From Candidatus Caldilinea saccharophila (GTDB lineage Bacteria > Chloroflexota > Anaerolineae > Caldilineales > Caldilineaceae), in assembly GCA_016710365.1 (NCBI GenBank), contig JADJVW010000016.1:1-64000 (forward strand): DNA of 64,000 nt, in the 5' to 3' direction. Both the position numbers and the translations under genes were made by a program. The notes beneath the pieces were generated by a model. That model had not been told where the DNA came from and searched no databases. It saw only the letters and a program-made list of their open reading frames with translations. Within the stretch, counting starts at the first letter, position 1, and each line of letters starts with the position of its first letter. Below, piece after piece: positions 28,545-38,084 of the stretch.

Positions 28545-29752
28545 GATTGATCGATGCGCGCCTCGTCGATGACGCCCGCATCCAGGAGCCGCTTGACCGT
28601 GGCGACAAAGCGCTCGGCGATCGTGCCTGAATAGGTGAGGTTGTTGGCGACGGCGATCATGTCCACCCCGGCCAGGATCGCAAGCTCGATGGCTTTCTCC
28701 ACTTTAAAGAGATCGGTGATGCCGCGCATTTGAATATCGTCGCTGATGACGACGCCGTCGAAGTCGAGTTGCTGGCGCAGCAAGCCGGTGATGATCGCCG
28801 GGGAAAGCGTGGCGGGCAGGTCGGGGTCGAGCCGGCTGTTGAAGATATGCGCCGTCATCACCGCGTCCACCTTCCCCTTGCCAATCAGCTCGCGATAGGG
28901 GATCAGCTCGTCCTCGCTCCAGGTGTTCGTCACGTCGGTGAAACCAAGATGCGTGTCGCCGACCGCACTGCCATGGCCGGGGAAGTGTTTGAGCGTGCAT
29001 TTGAGTCCTAGCGCATGGTGAGCGTCGATGTAGGCTTCCGCCTGCGTGGCCACGATCTGCGGATCCGCGGAAAAGCTGCGCTCCATGCGTGCGATGATCG
29101 GGCTGTCCGCGTTGACGCGCACGTCCACGACCGGCGCCAGGTTGAGGTTGATGCCGGCGTCCGCCAGCGCCTGGGCAATGACGCCCGCCTGCTCACGTGT
29201 GAATTCAGGATCGTGCTGTTCGCCCAACGCGGCATGGGAGAGCGTAGCCGGGAAGCCGTATTTCTCCTTGAGGCGATTGATGACGCCCCCTTCCTGGTCG
29301 ATGCTGACCAGCAACGGCAGGGTTGCCAGCGCTTGCAGATCGGCGGTCAGGCGGGCGACTTGCTCCGGCGAGACGATGTTGCGCGGGCGCACGCGGCGTG
29401 TGCTCAGGTCGAGGTCGAACAGCACTACGCTGCCCACGTGCAGATCGCGCAGCGCGTCGATGATGCTCTGATCCTCGCCGACCGTAGCGCCCTGAAAACC
29501 CAACATCAACATCTGTCCGATCTTGACTTCAAGCGACGGCTGCGGTCGAACCAAAGTAGGGCGAATCGATGCTTCTGGCATGGTGGGTTTCTCGGTAAGA
29601 AGCTGGGTTACGGCGTAAAGGTCAGCCATCTCTTGGCTGAAGAGGGCGGCAGGCGTCGCGCAGCCGCTTAGCAACAGAGAGCCTGCACCGAATGCAGCGT
29701 GGCGCAAGAAGCGACGGCGGGATGGGAAACGGTCGGTTGGTAAATAGTTCAT
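28508..29752 (-). CDS. Glycoside hydrolase family 3 beta-N-acetylhexosaminidase-like lipoprotein
   Basis: This is a NagZ-type GH3 enzyme acting on N-acetylglucosaminides, probably cell-wall fragments or chitin oligomers. The NagZ motif KHFPGHG (about residue 235) supplies the His/Asp dyad, and VISDDIQM (about 318) carries the nucleophile Asp. The N-terminus SRRRFLRHAAFGAGSLLLSGC combines a twin-arginine motif with a lipobox Cys, so it is probably exported folded and lipid-anchored. The start at 29752 gives a proper signal. The 415-residue length fits single-domain NagZ. It is convergent and overlapping with the MFS gene. Confidence 0.87.
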   Translation of the reverse strand: MNYLPTDRFPSRRRFLRHAAFGAGSLLLSGCATPAALFSQEMADLYAVTQLLTEKPTMPEASIRPTLVRPQPSLEVKIGQMLMLGFQGATVGEDQSIIDALRDLHVGSVVLFDLDLSTRRVRPRNIVSPEQVARLTADLQALATLPLLVSIDQEGGVINRLKEKYGFPATLSHAALGEQHDPEFTREQAGVIAQALADAGINLNLAPVVDVRVNADSPIIARMERSFSADPQIVATQAEAYIDAHHALGLKCTLKHFPGHGSAVGDTHLGFTDVTNTWSEDELIPYRELIGKGKVDAVMTAHIFNSRLDPDLPATLSPAIITGLLRQQLDFDGVVISDDIQMRGITDLFKVEKAIELAILAGVDMIAVANNLTYSGTIAERFVATVKRLLDAGVIDEARIDQSYARVIRLKGLA

Positions 29753-29844
29753 CGTAGATCGCCGTTCACAAACTGAACATAGATACGAAAAGCATGGCGT
29801 AAAATGAAGAAAGGCTCGCCGGTCGGCGAACCTTTCCACTCAGG

Positions 29845-30252
29845 TGGAGATGGCGGGAGTTGAACCCGCGTCCGAAACATTCGTCCAGAGACCTCTACAG
29901 GCTTAGTCGCGCTATTTCATGTCGTCTGGCGGACTCCGTGCGACAGGATTCGTTGCCAGACCAGCCGGTTCTCTTAGACAGTGTTACCGGCGTTCACTGT
30001 CGCAGCGTTCCAGTATTTGACGGCTTACGCTCAACCTGGTCGCACCATCCAAGCGGGCCGTGACCTTCCGTAGAAGGTCATGGAGTTAGCTTATCGGTTA
30101 GGCAGCGAGGGCCAACGAAGTGGCCGGTGCACCGAACGCGAAAGCCTTGCCAGTGTTTTTGGCATTTATAGGTTTGCGCCTATTTTAACGTAGCCGACGC
30201 TCTACGGCCTGCCATCTCAGAACAACCTGCCCCGTCGAGACCGTTCATCCCC
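29845..30252 (-). ncRNA. ssrA: Transfer-messenger RNA (tmRNA)
   Basis: The 5' end GGGGATGAACGGTCTCGACGGGG (read on the minus strand from 30252) pairs with the 3' end CATCTCC at 29846-29852. The T-arm GGGTTCAACTCCC precedes the 3' acceptor. The tag frame at 30163-30098 encodes a 21-residue peptide beginning AKNTGKAFAF and ending SLALAA, then TAA. The 3' CCA is not encoded. It rescues stalled ribosomes with SmpB. The length of about 408 bases is within the normal range for one-piece tmRNA. Confidence 0.95.
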
Positions 30253-30265
30253 AAGATCAACCCGA

Positions 30266-30294
30266 AGTATAGCACGCGCCTGGCGCAAAGTAAA
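30266..30294 (-). promoter_or_regulatory. Promoter of ssrA
   Basis: TTTACT (30294-30289) and TATACT (30271-30266) are 17 bases apart on the minus strand, placing the transcript start a few bases before the mature tmRNA 5' end. Confidence 0.6.
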
Positions 30295-30340
30295 GTTTGC
30301 GATTTATATATTTTAACGCGTCGTTCAGTGGAATTTTCGG

Positions 30341-30369
30341 TTGTGCTGAAAGCAGAAATTCTGTATGCT
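30341..30369 (+). promoter_or_regulatory. Promoter of the first AraC gene
   Basis: TTGTGC (30341-30346) and TATGCT (30364-30369) are 17 bases apart, about 44 bases before the start codon at 30413. Confidence 0.5.
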
Positions 30370-30412
30370 GCCTGTGGAAACATTTGCAGACTTAATGAAC
30401 GGAGAAGGCGCG

Positions 30413-31318
30413 ATGCCTGACCAGGCCGAATTCCCAATTCGATTGCGTGAAGGGTTCAAAGGGCAGGTTCAGTACGTGATCCCGCGGCCGGTGCTGGCCA
30501 GCATCGCCGGCCATCCGCTGTTGCATTCGCTGCTGCCGACCGACATCGGCTGGTACCCCCAGGCCCAGTATCATTTCCGCGAGCGTCCCGACGGTGCGGA
30601 CGAACATATTCTGATTTACTGTGTGGCGGGCGGCGGCTGGGCGGAGTTTGGCAAGACGACGGTCAGCATCACGCCGGGCGACGCGCTGCTGATCCCTGCC
30701 CACACCCCGCACACCTACGGCGCGGCGATGACCGACCCGTGGTCGATCCACTGGGTGCATTTCCTGGGGGACGAAGGCGCGTATTTGGCGCGGCTGCTCA
30801 AGGAGCCGACCTATACATTGGCTGTCGAACCCGGCTGCGGCGTCGTGGTGAGCGCGCTCTTCCAGGCGTGTTACGAGGTCTTCCTCGGCGGCTTTGTGCT
30901 GACGCGGCTGATCTACGCGGCGAAGCTGCTGCACCGTCTGCTAGGAGAACTTTTTTTCAACAACGGCGCCTTTTCGCCCTCACTGCGCAGCAGCCGCTTT
31001 CACAGCGTGGAATCCACCCTCACTTTCCTGCGTAGCAACCTGCATCGCCCGCTTTCGTTGGCGGAGATGGCGGGTCAGGCCGGGCTGTCGGAGTCGCACT
31101 TCTCGCGCGTCTTCAAGGCGCAGACCGGCCACGCGCCGCTCGACTATTTCATCCTGCTCAAGATGCAACATGCCAGCGCCCTCCTTGCCGTCACCGATCT
31201 GCACGTCAAGGAGGTGGCTGCGGCGGTCGGCTACAGCGATCCCTACTACTTCTCGCGCCTGTTCAAACAAGTGATCGGCGTCTCGCCGCGCGACTATCGC
31301 CGCGCGCCCAAGGGATGA
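30413..31318 (+). CDS. AraC-family transcriptional regulator, copy 1
   Basis: This 301-residue regulator has an N-terminal cupin-like sugar-sensing domain (EHILIYCVAGGGWAEF, GDALLIPAHTPHTYGA) and two C-terminal HTH motifs (LAEMAGQAGLSESHFSRVFKAQTG, VKEVAAAVGYSDPYYFSRLFKQVIGVSPRDYR). The start at 30413 has GGAG eight bases upstream and aligns exactly with its paralogue. It lies upstream of an alpha-galactosidase/ABC cluster, so sugar-dependent activation of that cluster is the likely job. Confidence 0.9.
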   Translation: MPDQAEFPIRLREGFKGQVQYVIPRPVLASIAGHPLLHSLLPTDIGWYPQAQYHFRERPDGADEHILIYCVAGGGWAEFGKTTVSITPGDALLIPAHTPHTYGAAMTDPWSIHWVHFLGDEGAYLARLLKEPTYTLAVEPGCGVVVSALFQACYEVFLGGFVLTRLIYAAKLLHRLLGELFFNNGAFSPSLRSSRFHSVESTLTFLRSNLHRPLSLAEMAGQAGLSESHFSRVFKAQTGHAPLDYFILLKMQHASALLAVTDLHVKEVAAAVGYSDPYYFSRLFKQVIGVSPRDYRRAPKG

Positions 31319-31337
31319 CAAATTGGATGTGTTCTCG

Positions 31338-32252
31338 ATGAATCACCAATCTTCTGTTTCGATCCGGCTCCGCGACGGCTTCCGCGGACAGATCCTGTAC
31401 GTAATTCCGCGGTCGATCGTTCAGCAATTGTCAGTGCACCCTTTGCTGCGTTCTATTGCAGCGACGGATATTGGTTGGTATCCGAATGCTCGCTATCATT
31501 ACTGTGAGCGTCCAGTTGGGGCGCCTGAACATATTTTGATTTACTGTACTGAGGGTACGGGCTGGTACGAGTTGGAGGGGGCGCGCTACATGCTCGATGC
31601 GGATGAAGCCGTTGTTTTGCCGGCGAATATTCCGCATATCTATGGTGCTTCGGAGCGCGATCCGTGGTCTATTTACTGGGTCCACTTTACGGGTCTCGAA
31701 GGGGATTATTACGCACAGATTCCCCCGGGGGATACCCACAGGCTAACCGTCGATCCGCAATGTGGTGTGGAATTGGTGAAACTCTTCCGCCAGTGCTACG
31801 GTAGTTTTGTTGGTGGGTTTGTTTTGCCGCGGCTCATTCATGCTTCGAAGTTGGTCAATCATATTCTGGGAGAGCTTTTCTACAATAATCCCGCATTTTC
31901 GTCCAATATGCGCACCAGTCGCTTTCACAGTCTGGAGTCTGTTTTTGCCTTTCTTGTCGATAACCTCTGTCGGCCAGTCAGTCTCGCTGAAATGGCAAGT
32001 CAGGCTGATCTATCCGAGTCGCAATTTTCCTACACATTTCGCCAGCAAACGGGTCATCCACCACTTGCTTACTTCAACCAGCTCAAGATGCAACACGCCT
32101 GTATGTTACTGACAGTCACACATCTGTCAATCCACGAAATCGCAGGGGAGATCGGGGTTGCCGATTCATACTATTTCTCACGTTTGTTCAAAAAAATTAT
32201 CGGGGTTTCACCGAGCGAATATCGAAACTCTATCATCAAGACGAAACCGTAA
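31338..32252 (+). CDS. AraC-family transcriptional regulator, copy 2 (tandem paralogue)
   Basis: It has the same layout as copy 1 and aligns end to end (SIRLRDGFRGQILYVIPRS versus PIRLREGFKGQVQYVIPRP). The two HTH motifs LAEMASQADLSESQFSYTFRQQTG and IHEIAGEIGVADSYYFSRLFKKIIGVSPSEYR are intact. The ATG at 31338 matches the start of copy 1; a TTG 15 bases earlier is possible. Codon use is visibly less GC-rich than in copy 1 and the neighbours, which suggests one copy arrived separately rather than by recent duplication. Confidence 0.88.
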   Translation: MNHQSSVSIRLRDGFRGQILYVIPRSIVQQLSVHPLLRSIAATDIGWYPNARYHYCERPVGAPEHILIYCTEGTGWYELEGARYMLDADEAVVLPANIPHIYGASERDPWSIYWVHFTGLEGDYYAQIPPGDTHRLTVDPQCGVELVKLFRQCYGSFVGGFVLPRLIHASKLVNHILGELFYNNPAFSSNMRTSRFHSLESVFAFLVDNLCRPVSLAEMASQADLSESQFSYTFRQQTGHPPLAYFNQLKMQHACMLLTVTHLSIHEIAGEIGVADSYYFSRLFKKIIGVSPSEYRNSIIKTKP

Positions 32253-32500
32253 TATTGTCCATCGTTTCGCTATTGTGTCCATTGTATACCTACCGCCCAT
32301 GTGGTTTGATTGGATAGAATTTAGGTGCGCTATGATAGCCGCACTTTGTCTGACGCACTGTTTGTTGACCAGTTGCTCCCAAATCCTTCGCTTTAATAAG
32401 CAAATATCATCAATAATCGTAATCTACATTTTGGTTCAATTGTTTCAGATTCATCGCATCGTGAATTGTCCACCGATGTTGCGATCTCGATTTGGTTTTC

Positions 32501-32588
32501 GATGACTATCTGTCTGCAGATGACTATATCTGTCTGCATGCACTAGTACGCGACGGCGCAAATGAACCTACGAAATGACTAAAGTCAT
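32501..32588. promoter_or_regulatory. Repeats and palindrome upstream of the alpha-galactosidase
   Basis: A tandem repeat, GATGACTATCTGTCTGCA at 32501-32518 and GATGACTATATCTGTCTGCA at 32519-32538, is followed by the inverted repeat ATGACT-AA-AGTCAT at 32575-32588, about 32 bases before the start codon. Direct repeats near a start are the usual AraC-type site. The rest of the AT-richer gap (32253-32619) shows no gene. Confidence 0.45.
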
Positions 32589-32619
32589 CACTACCATCCA
32601 TTAGCAAGGGCTCGAACTC

Positions 32620-34766
32620 ATGAGCGATAGCATCCATTCTGCAATTGTTGCGTCTACCAGTCCGGCGGGCCGCCCAATTTGGCTTCTTGAGGGCAAACGC
32701 ACTGCCTACGCGTTCGGCCTCGATCGGTTTGGATGTTTGCAACATATGTATTGGGGACCGCGTTTGCGCGCAGCAAGCGATTATGGCGAACCAGGCCCCG
32801 CGCTCGAACGTTTTGCGCACGAACGTTGAGGGCGTCTCCCCAAGAGGAATATCCAGCGTGGGGAGATATCAAATATCTGGAGCCATGTCTGAAAGTGGCT
32901 TTTGCGGACGGTGTGCGCTCTGTGGTGCTGCGTTATGCCAAAGCTGCAATTCTGACCGACGGTGAAGCGCCGGAATTGGTGATAACGCTTGCCGACGAAC
33001 ATTACCCGCTGCTGGTTGACCTGCACTACCGGCTCTGGCGTGAGCACGATCTGATCGAACGGTTCGCCGTCATGCGCAATACCGGCGATGCACCGATTCG
33101 GCTGGAGCAGACTTTGTCGGCGCTGTGGCATCTGCCGTTGGATGAGACCTATCGGCTGCGCACGCTTGGGGGACGGTGGGGCGGCGAATTCCAAATTAGC
33201 GAAGTGTCCGTGCCGCTTGGTAAGCAGATCATCGAAAGCCGCCGTGGGATTACCAGCGCGCACGCCAATCCATGGTTCGGGATCGACCGCAATGGCAGCG
33301 CCAGTGAAACGCACGGGGACGTGTGGTTTGGTGCATTGGCTTATAGCGGCAACTGGAAGATCGTCGTCGAGCGCAATGCGTATGGGCAGACCATGGTCGC
33401 CGGGGGTATTCACGACTTCGACCATACGTGGAAACTGGATGCGGGCGAATCGTTCACGACCCCCAGTTTTGTGGCAGGGTTTACTGCCGAGGGATATGGA
33501 GACGCCAGCCGGTTGCTGCATCGCTATCAACTGGACGTTGTCATGCCCCGCAGCACCGCGAGCACGCTGCTTCCCGTGTTATACAATTCCTGGTATGTCA
33601 CCGAATTTGACGTCAACTTTGAGAATCAAGCCGCAGCGGCGCGCAAGGCGGCTGACCTGGGCGTTGAACTCTTCGTCATGGACGACGGCTGGTTTGGCGT
33701 ACGCGACGACGATACATCGGGATTGGGGGATTGGAGCGTCGACAAACGGAAGTTTCCCGCTGGTCTGACGCCGCTTATTGAGTACGTCAATTCGCTTGGC
33801 ATGGAATTCGGCATCTGGGTTGAGCCCGAGATGGTCAATGTCCAGAGCGATCTGTACGCGCGTCATCCTGACTGGATCTATTATTTCCCAACGCGGCCAC
33901 GCAGCGAATCGCGCAACCAACTGGTGCTGAACTTCGGGCGCGCCGATGTGCAGGCGTTCGTTTTGAGCTTCATGCACGAGCTGCTCTCCAACCACAAGAT
34001 CCGCTTTGTCAAGTGGGACATGAATCGCTCGTTCAGCGAGCCAGGCTACCCTGATGCCGAGGATGGACGCGAACGTGAAGTTTGGGTGCGGCACGTGCAA
34101 GGACTCTACCGTATTTTTGCGGAGCTTCGCGAGGTGCATCCACAGGTCATGTTCGAATCCTGTTCGTCGGGCGGCGGGCGCGTCGATCTGGGCATCTTGC
34201 GCTACGTGGAAGATTTCTGGATGAGCGACAATGTCGATCCATTGGACAACCTCTTGATGTACGAGGGGTATTCCATGGCCTATGCGCCCAAAGCCAAAAT
34301 GATGTGGGTCAACGATGCCTTTCACTGGACCAACCGCTCACCATCATTGACTTTTCGTTTTCACCAGGCGATGACCGGAGCATTAGGGGTGGGCGCCAAT
34401 TTGCTGCGCTGGAACGCCGAAGAAATGGCGGAGGCGCGCGAACATATTGCTACGTACAAGCGGATTCGGCCTATTGTTCAGCATGGCAGGCTCTACCGGC
34501 TGGCATCGCTGCGGCAGGGCGACTGGGCTGCATTCCAATATGTGAGCGCAGATGCTACGGAAACGGTCGTGCTGGTCTTTCTGCATGCGTCACGCTATGG
34601 CGCCAGTCGCCGCTGGCTACGTCTGCAAGGGCTGGCGCCTGACGCACAATATCGGATAGAGGGCGCAGAAACTGTGCTGAGTGGCGCGGCATTGATGGCG
34701 CGCGGTGTGCAAATCGAACTGCGCGGCGACTTGCAGAGCACCTTACTACATCTCAAACGGCTCTGA
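32620..34766 (+). CDS. Alpha-galactosidase, glycoside hydrolase family 36, one frame break
   Basis: This enzyme hydrolyses terminal alpha-galactosyl residues (melibiose, raffinose type). Read through one break it is about 715 residues. The nucleophile Asp is in FVKWDMNRS (about residue 470), the acid/base Asp in FWMSDNVDP (about 535), and SCSSGGGRVDLGILRY precedes it; all match family 36. The frame breaks near 32828 (FAHER, then SPQEEYPAWGDIKY). It has no signal peptide, so it acts in the cytosol on imported sugar. It heads the ABC cluster that follows. Confidence 0.92.
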
Positions 34767-34915
34767 TAGAGCTCTTGATGCCATACTCACATCAAGAGTC
34801 GTAAACAGAGCACTTGATATTCGGCTGACATCATTGCCTCTGACGACAGTTACCCCTGAGGATGGCGTTTCTTTCTTAGATTGTTCGTTCAACACACAAA
34901 CAAGGGTGGTGACAA

Positions 34916-36897
34916 ATGAGAAAACGCATCAGTATTGTGCTGGCGATTAGCGTTGTTACTATGCTATTGCTGGCTGCATGTGGCGGCGCACCGGCAGCGC
35001 CGGCGCCGCAAGCAGAACAGGCTGCGCCGGCAGCCGCACAGCCGGCGTCAACCGGTGGGAAGTTCAATGAAGCGCCGATGCTGGCGGAGAAGGTGGCAGC
35101 CGGTGAGCTTCCGCCTGTCGACGAGCGCCTGCCGGCTGCACCGCTGGTCATCGAACCGGTAGAAGAAGTCGGTCAGTATGGCGGCACGTGGCGTATGGTG
35201 GATAGCCAGAATGACAATGGCTGGCTGCGCCAGACCATCTGGGTCGAGCCCCTGCTCAAGTGGAATCGCGACATGTCCGGCATGCGGCCGAACCTGCTCG
35301 AGAGCTACACCTGGAACGACGATGCGACGGTCCTGACCGTCAAGTTCCGCGAGGGCATCAAGTGGTCGGACGGGGAGCCGCTCACGGTGGATGACTTCCT
35401 CTTCTGGTGGAACGACATCATCTTGGATCCGGCGGCGGGCCAGTCCCCACCAACCGGCGCCGCCGTGGGCGACGAGCCCATGAAAGTGGAGAAGGTGGAC
35501 GATGCCACGCTCACCCTCACCTTCGCTGCGCCGAATCCGCTGTTTCTGGATTATGCATCGCGCGGCTCCTATTCTTCGTCCATGTGGGTCGTGCCTGCAC
35601 ACTACTTGAAACAGTTTCATCCCAAGTACAACAGCGAAGTCACCGACATGACCGAGCTCCTCAATCGCTACAATTCCACGAGCCGTATGCAATACGCCGA
35701 CATGCCGACCTTTGCCGCCTGGATGGTGACCGACTACGTACCGGGCGAACGGGTCAGCCTGGAGCGCAACCCCTACTATTGGAAGGTGGACACCGCCGGC
35801 AACCAACTGCCCTACATCGACAAACTTGAGGTGCAGATTCCGCAAGGCAGCGCCATCGAGCTGGTCATGCTGAAGGCATTGGCAGGCGAGTTGGACATGC
35901 AGACACGCGACGTCGATCTGAAGGATGTGCCGTTGGTCATGGAAAACGCCGACGCCGGCGACTACCATGTCATCATGTGGAATCGCGGCGACTATGCGTG
36001 GCCCTGGTTGATCCCCATGTATGACTACACCGACGAAGGCATCGTCGATCTGATGTACACCAAGGAGTTCCGCCGGGCCCTGTCCTACGCCATCAACCGC
36101 GAGCAGCAGAACGAAGTTGCGCACCTCGGCCTGGGCAAGCCGCGCCAGTTTGCGCTGAGCGCCGAAAGCCCCGAATTCCAGAGCGAAGAGGGCAAGAAGG
36201 TCTATGAGGAATGGGCGCAGTCCTATGCCGCGTATGACCCTGAGCAGGCGAAGACATTGTTGGACGGCCTTGGTCTGAAGGATGTTGACGGCGACGGGCT
36301 CCGCGAGCGAGCCGACGGCACGCCGCTGGAGTTGATCGTGGACGTACCCTCCGATGGTGACAAGCTCACCATCGATGCCATGGATATGATCCAGCAGCAG
36401 TGGGAGGCGGTGGGTCTGAAAACCACGCTGAACATGGCGCCGTGGTCGGTCATCGACCAGCGCGCCGCGGCGGGCGAGATCATGATTCGGGCGTGGGGCA
36501 GCGCGGCGGCGTGGGGTCTCATCTCGGCGCCGACCGTATGGACGCCCATCGAAGGTGTAACCTATAGCGTCGGTGGTCAGAGAATCGGCCAGTATTATCA
36601 ATCGCTGGGCGCAGGCAGGCGTGGCGCCGCGCGCTGGCTCCATGCCAGAAAAGCTGCAAGACGCCTACACCGGATCTCATCTCGACCGTCGATCCGGCAG
36701 AGCGTGATCAGAAACTGCTGGATGCCTATCGCATTCACATCGACGAAGGTCCGATCACCATCGGCACCGTGGGCGAGCATCCGAGCCCGGTTATCGTGAA
36801 GAACAATGTTCACAACGTACCGGAGACGGGGATCGTCGCATCGTGGGACCTGGGCTTCCCAGGAACTGCGGATCCGGAACAGTTCTTCTTCCGCTAG
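34916..36897 (+). CDS. Family-5 ABC substrate-binding lipoprotein for the alpha-galactoside cluster, frame-broken
   Basis: This is an extracytoplasmic receptor. The signal MRKRISIVLAISVVTMLLLAAC ends in a lipobox Cys (about residue 22), followed by an Ala/Pro/Gln-rich linker and a long family-5 body (YTWNDDATVLTVKFREGIKWSDGEPLTVDDF; ETGIVASWDLGFPG at the end). The frame shifts near 36605 and near 36675, and the C-terminus (AYRIHIDEGPITIG to EQFFFR) is intact in a third frame, giving about 660 residues. It is placed between GH36 and the permeases, so an oligosaccharide, not peptide, is the probable ligand. Confidence 0.88.
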
Positions 36898-36910
36898 ACT
36901 CTCATTAGCG

Positions 36911-36952
36911 TGCGCCCAGAAGTTCCTGCCAAAGGAGGAATTTCTGGGCGCA
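36911..36952 (+). other. Intra-operon hairpin after the binding-protein gene
   Basis: A 17-base stem (TGCGCCCAGAAGTTCCT with its complement, one G-T pair, eight-base loop) lies 14 bases after the stop. It has no T-run. Such hairpins between a binding-protein gene and its permease genes often protect the upstream mRNA and let the receptor be made in excess. Confidence 0.55.
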
Positions 36953-37052
36953 CAGTTTGACCTGGTTCTGGCCACAAGCAGCCATCCAGGCGCCGAACTG
37001 TTCTTTTCGTGACGTAAAGCGCACTGTCGTTGGCAAGCTCACAGGATCGCCC

Positions 37053-38036
37053 ATGATCAAGTACATCTTCACCCGTACTATCGCCATGATCCCGACCTTC
37101 TTGTTGTTGACTGTGTTCGGCTTTCTCTTAATTGAGTTGCCGCCCGGCGACTACGTGACGAGCTACATACGCGCCCAGGCAGCTCAGGGAAACACAAGCG
37201 CGGCCGATCAGGAAGATAGTATGCGGGCCCAGTACGGGCTGGACCAGCCGATCGTTGTGCGCTATGGCCTCTGGTTGAGTCGTTTTGTGCGCGGCGACTT
37301 CGGCGATTCGTTTGAGTTCCGCCGGCCCGCGACAGAGATTATCGGCAGCCGGCTAGGGGTCACGCTAACCATCTCAATCTGCGCCTTTTTGATCTCCTGG
37401 GGCATTGGCATCCCGCTGGGGATCTATTCGGCGACGCATCAGTATTCGCGCACGGACAATTTCTTGACCACCGTGACTTTTATTGGCTTGGGGATCCCTG
37501 ATTTCTTGCTGGGGTTGCTTCTGCTGGTGACAGTGTGGATGCTGACCGGAGAAGTGTTGACCGGCATGAATTCGTCGTCCTATGCCAGTGCGCCGTGGTC
37601 AGTCGGAAAAGTTTTAGACTTCCTCAAGCATCTCTGGATTCCGGTGACCGCGGTCGTGATTACTGGCACCGCCTGGATCATGCGCGTCATGCGCGGCAAC
37701 TTGCTTGACCAACTGGGCCGGCCGTATGTGACGGCCTTGCGCGCGCGCGGTCTTCCGGAGCGGGTTGTGATCTACAAACACGCCGTGCGTAACGCGCTGC
37801 ATCCGCTGGTGATGTCCCTCGGCCAAACTCTCGCCTGGTTGATCAGCGGCTTCACGATTATCAGCCTGGTGCTGGATCTGCCCACCATCCAGTCGATTTA
37901 TCTGCGCGCGATGCTGCAACAAGACGTCTATCTGGGCGGCACCATTCTGATTCTGATCGGCGTTCTGATTCTGATTGGCACACTGTTGGCGGATATTCTG
38001 CTGGCCTGGCTGGATCCGCGGATTCGATTGTATTGA
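37053..38036 (+). CDS. ABC transporter permease, DppB/OppB type
   Basis: This is the first membrane subunit of the importer. It has about six segments from IAMIPTFLLLTVFGFLLIE to TILILIGVLILIGTLLADILL. The EAA-like cytosolic loop is RPYVTALRARGLPERVVIYKHAVRNAL (about residues 228-254). The start at 37053 is chosen for AGGA six bases upstream and the family start MIKYIFTRT; the in-frame extension from 36957 is rejected. It is followed 48 bases later by the second permease. Confidence 0.9.
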   Translation: MIKYIFTRTIAMIPTFLLLTVFGFLLIELPPGDYVTSYIRAQAAQGNTSAADQEDSMRAQYGLDQPIVVRYGLWLSRFVRGDFGDSFEFRRPATEIIGSRLGVTLTISICAFLISWGIGIPLGIYSATHQYSRTDNFLTTVTFIGLGIPDFLLGLLLLVTVWMLTGEVLTGMNSSSYASAPWSVGKVLDFLKHLWIPVTAVVITGTAWIMRVMRGNLLDQLGRPYVTALRARGLPERVVIYKHAVRNALHPLVMSLGQTLAWLISGFTIISLVLDLPTIQSIYLRAMLQQDVYLGGTILILIGVLILIGTLLADILLAWLDPRIRLY

Positions 38037-38084
38037 TTCCTGGGGCGAGTTGCGCGGGGCGAAACCGGCATAAAGGGGTGATCG

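Noticed and set aside
35048..36643. 531-codon minus-strand open frame opposite the second binding-protein gene
   Set aside because: Antisense shadow of a conserved receptor; no ribosome site or motif.
36957..37052. N-terminal extension of the DppB-type permease
   Set aside because: It is not membrane- or signal-like, lacks a ribosome site and the family start is at 37053.
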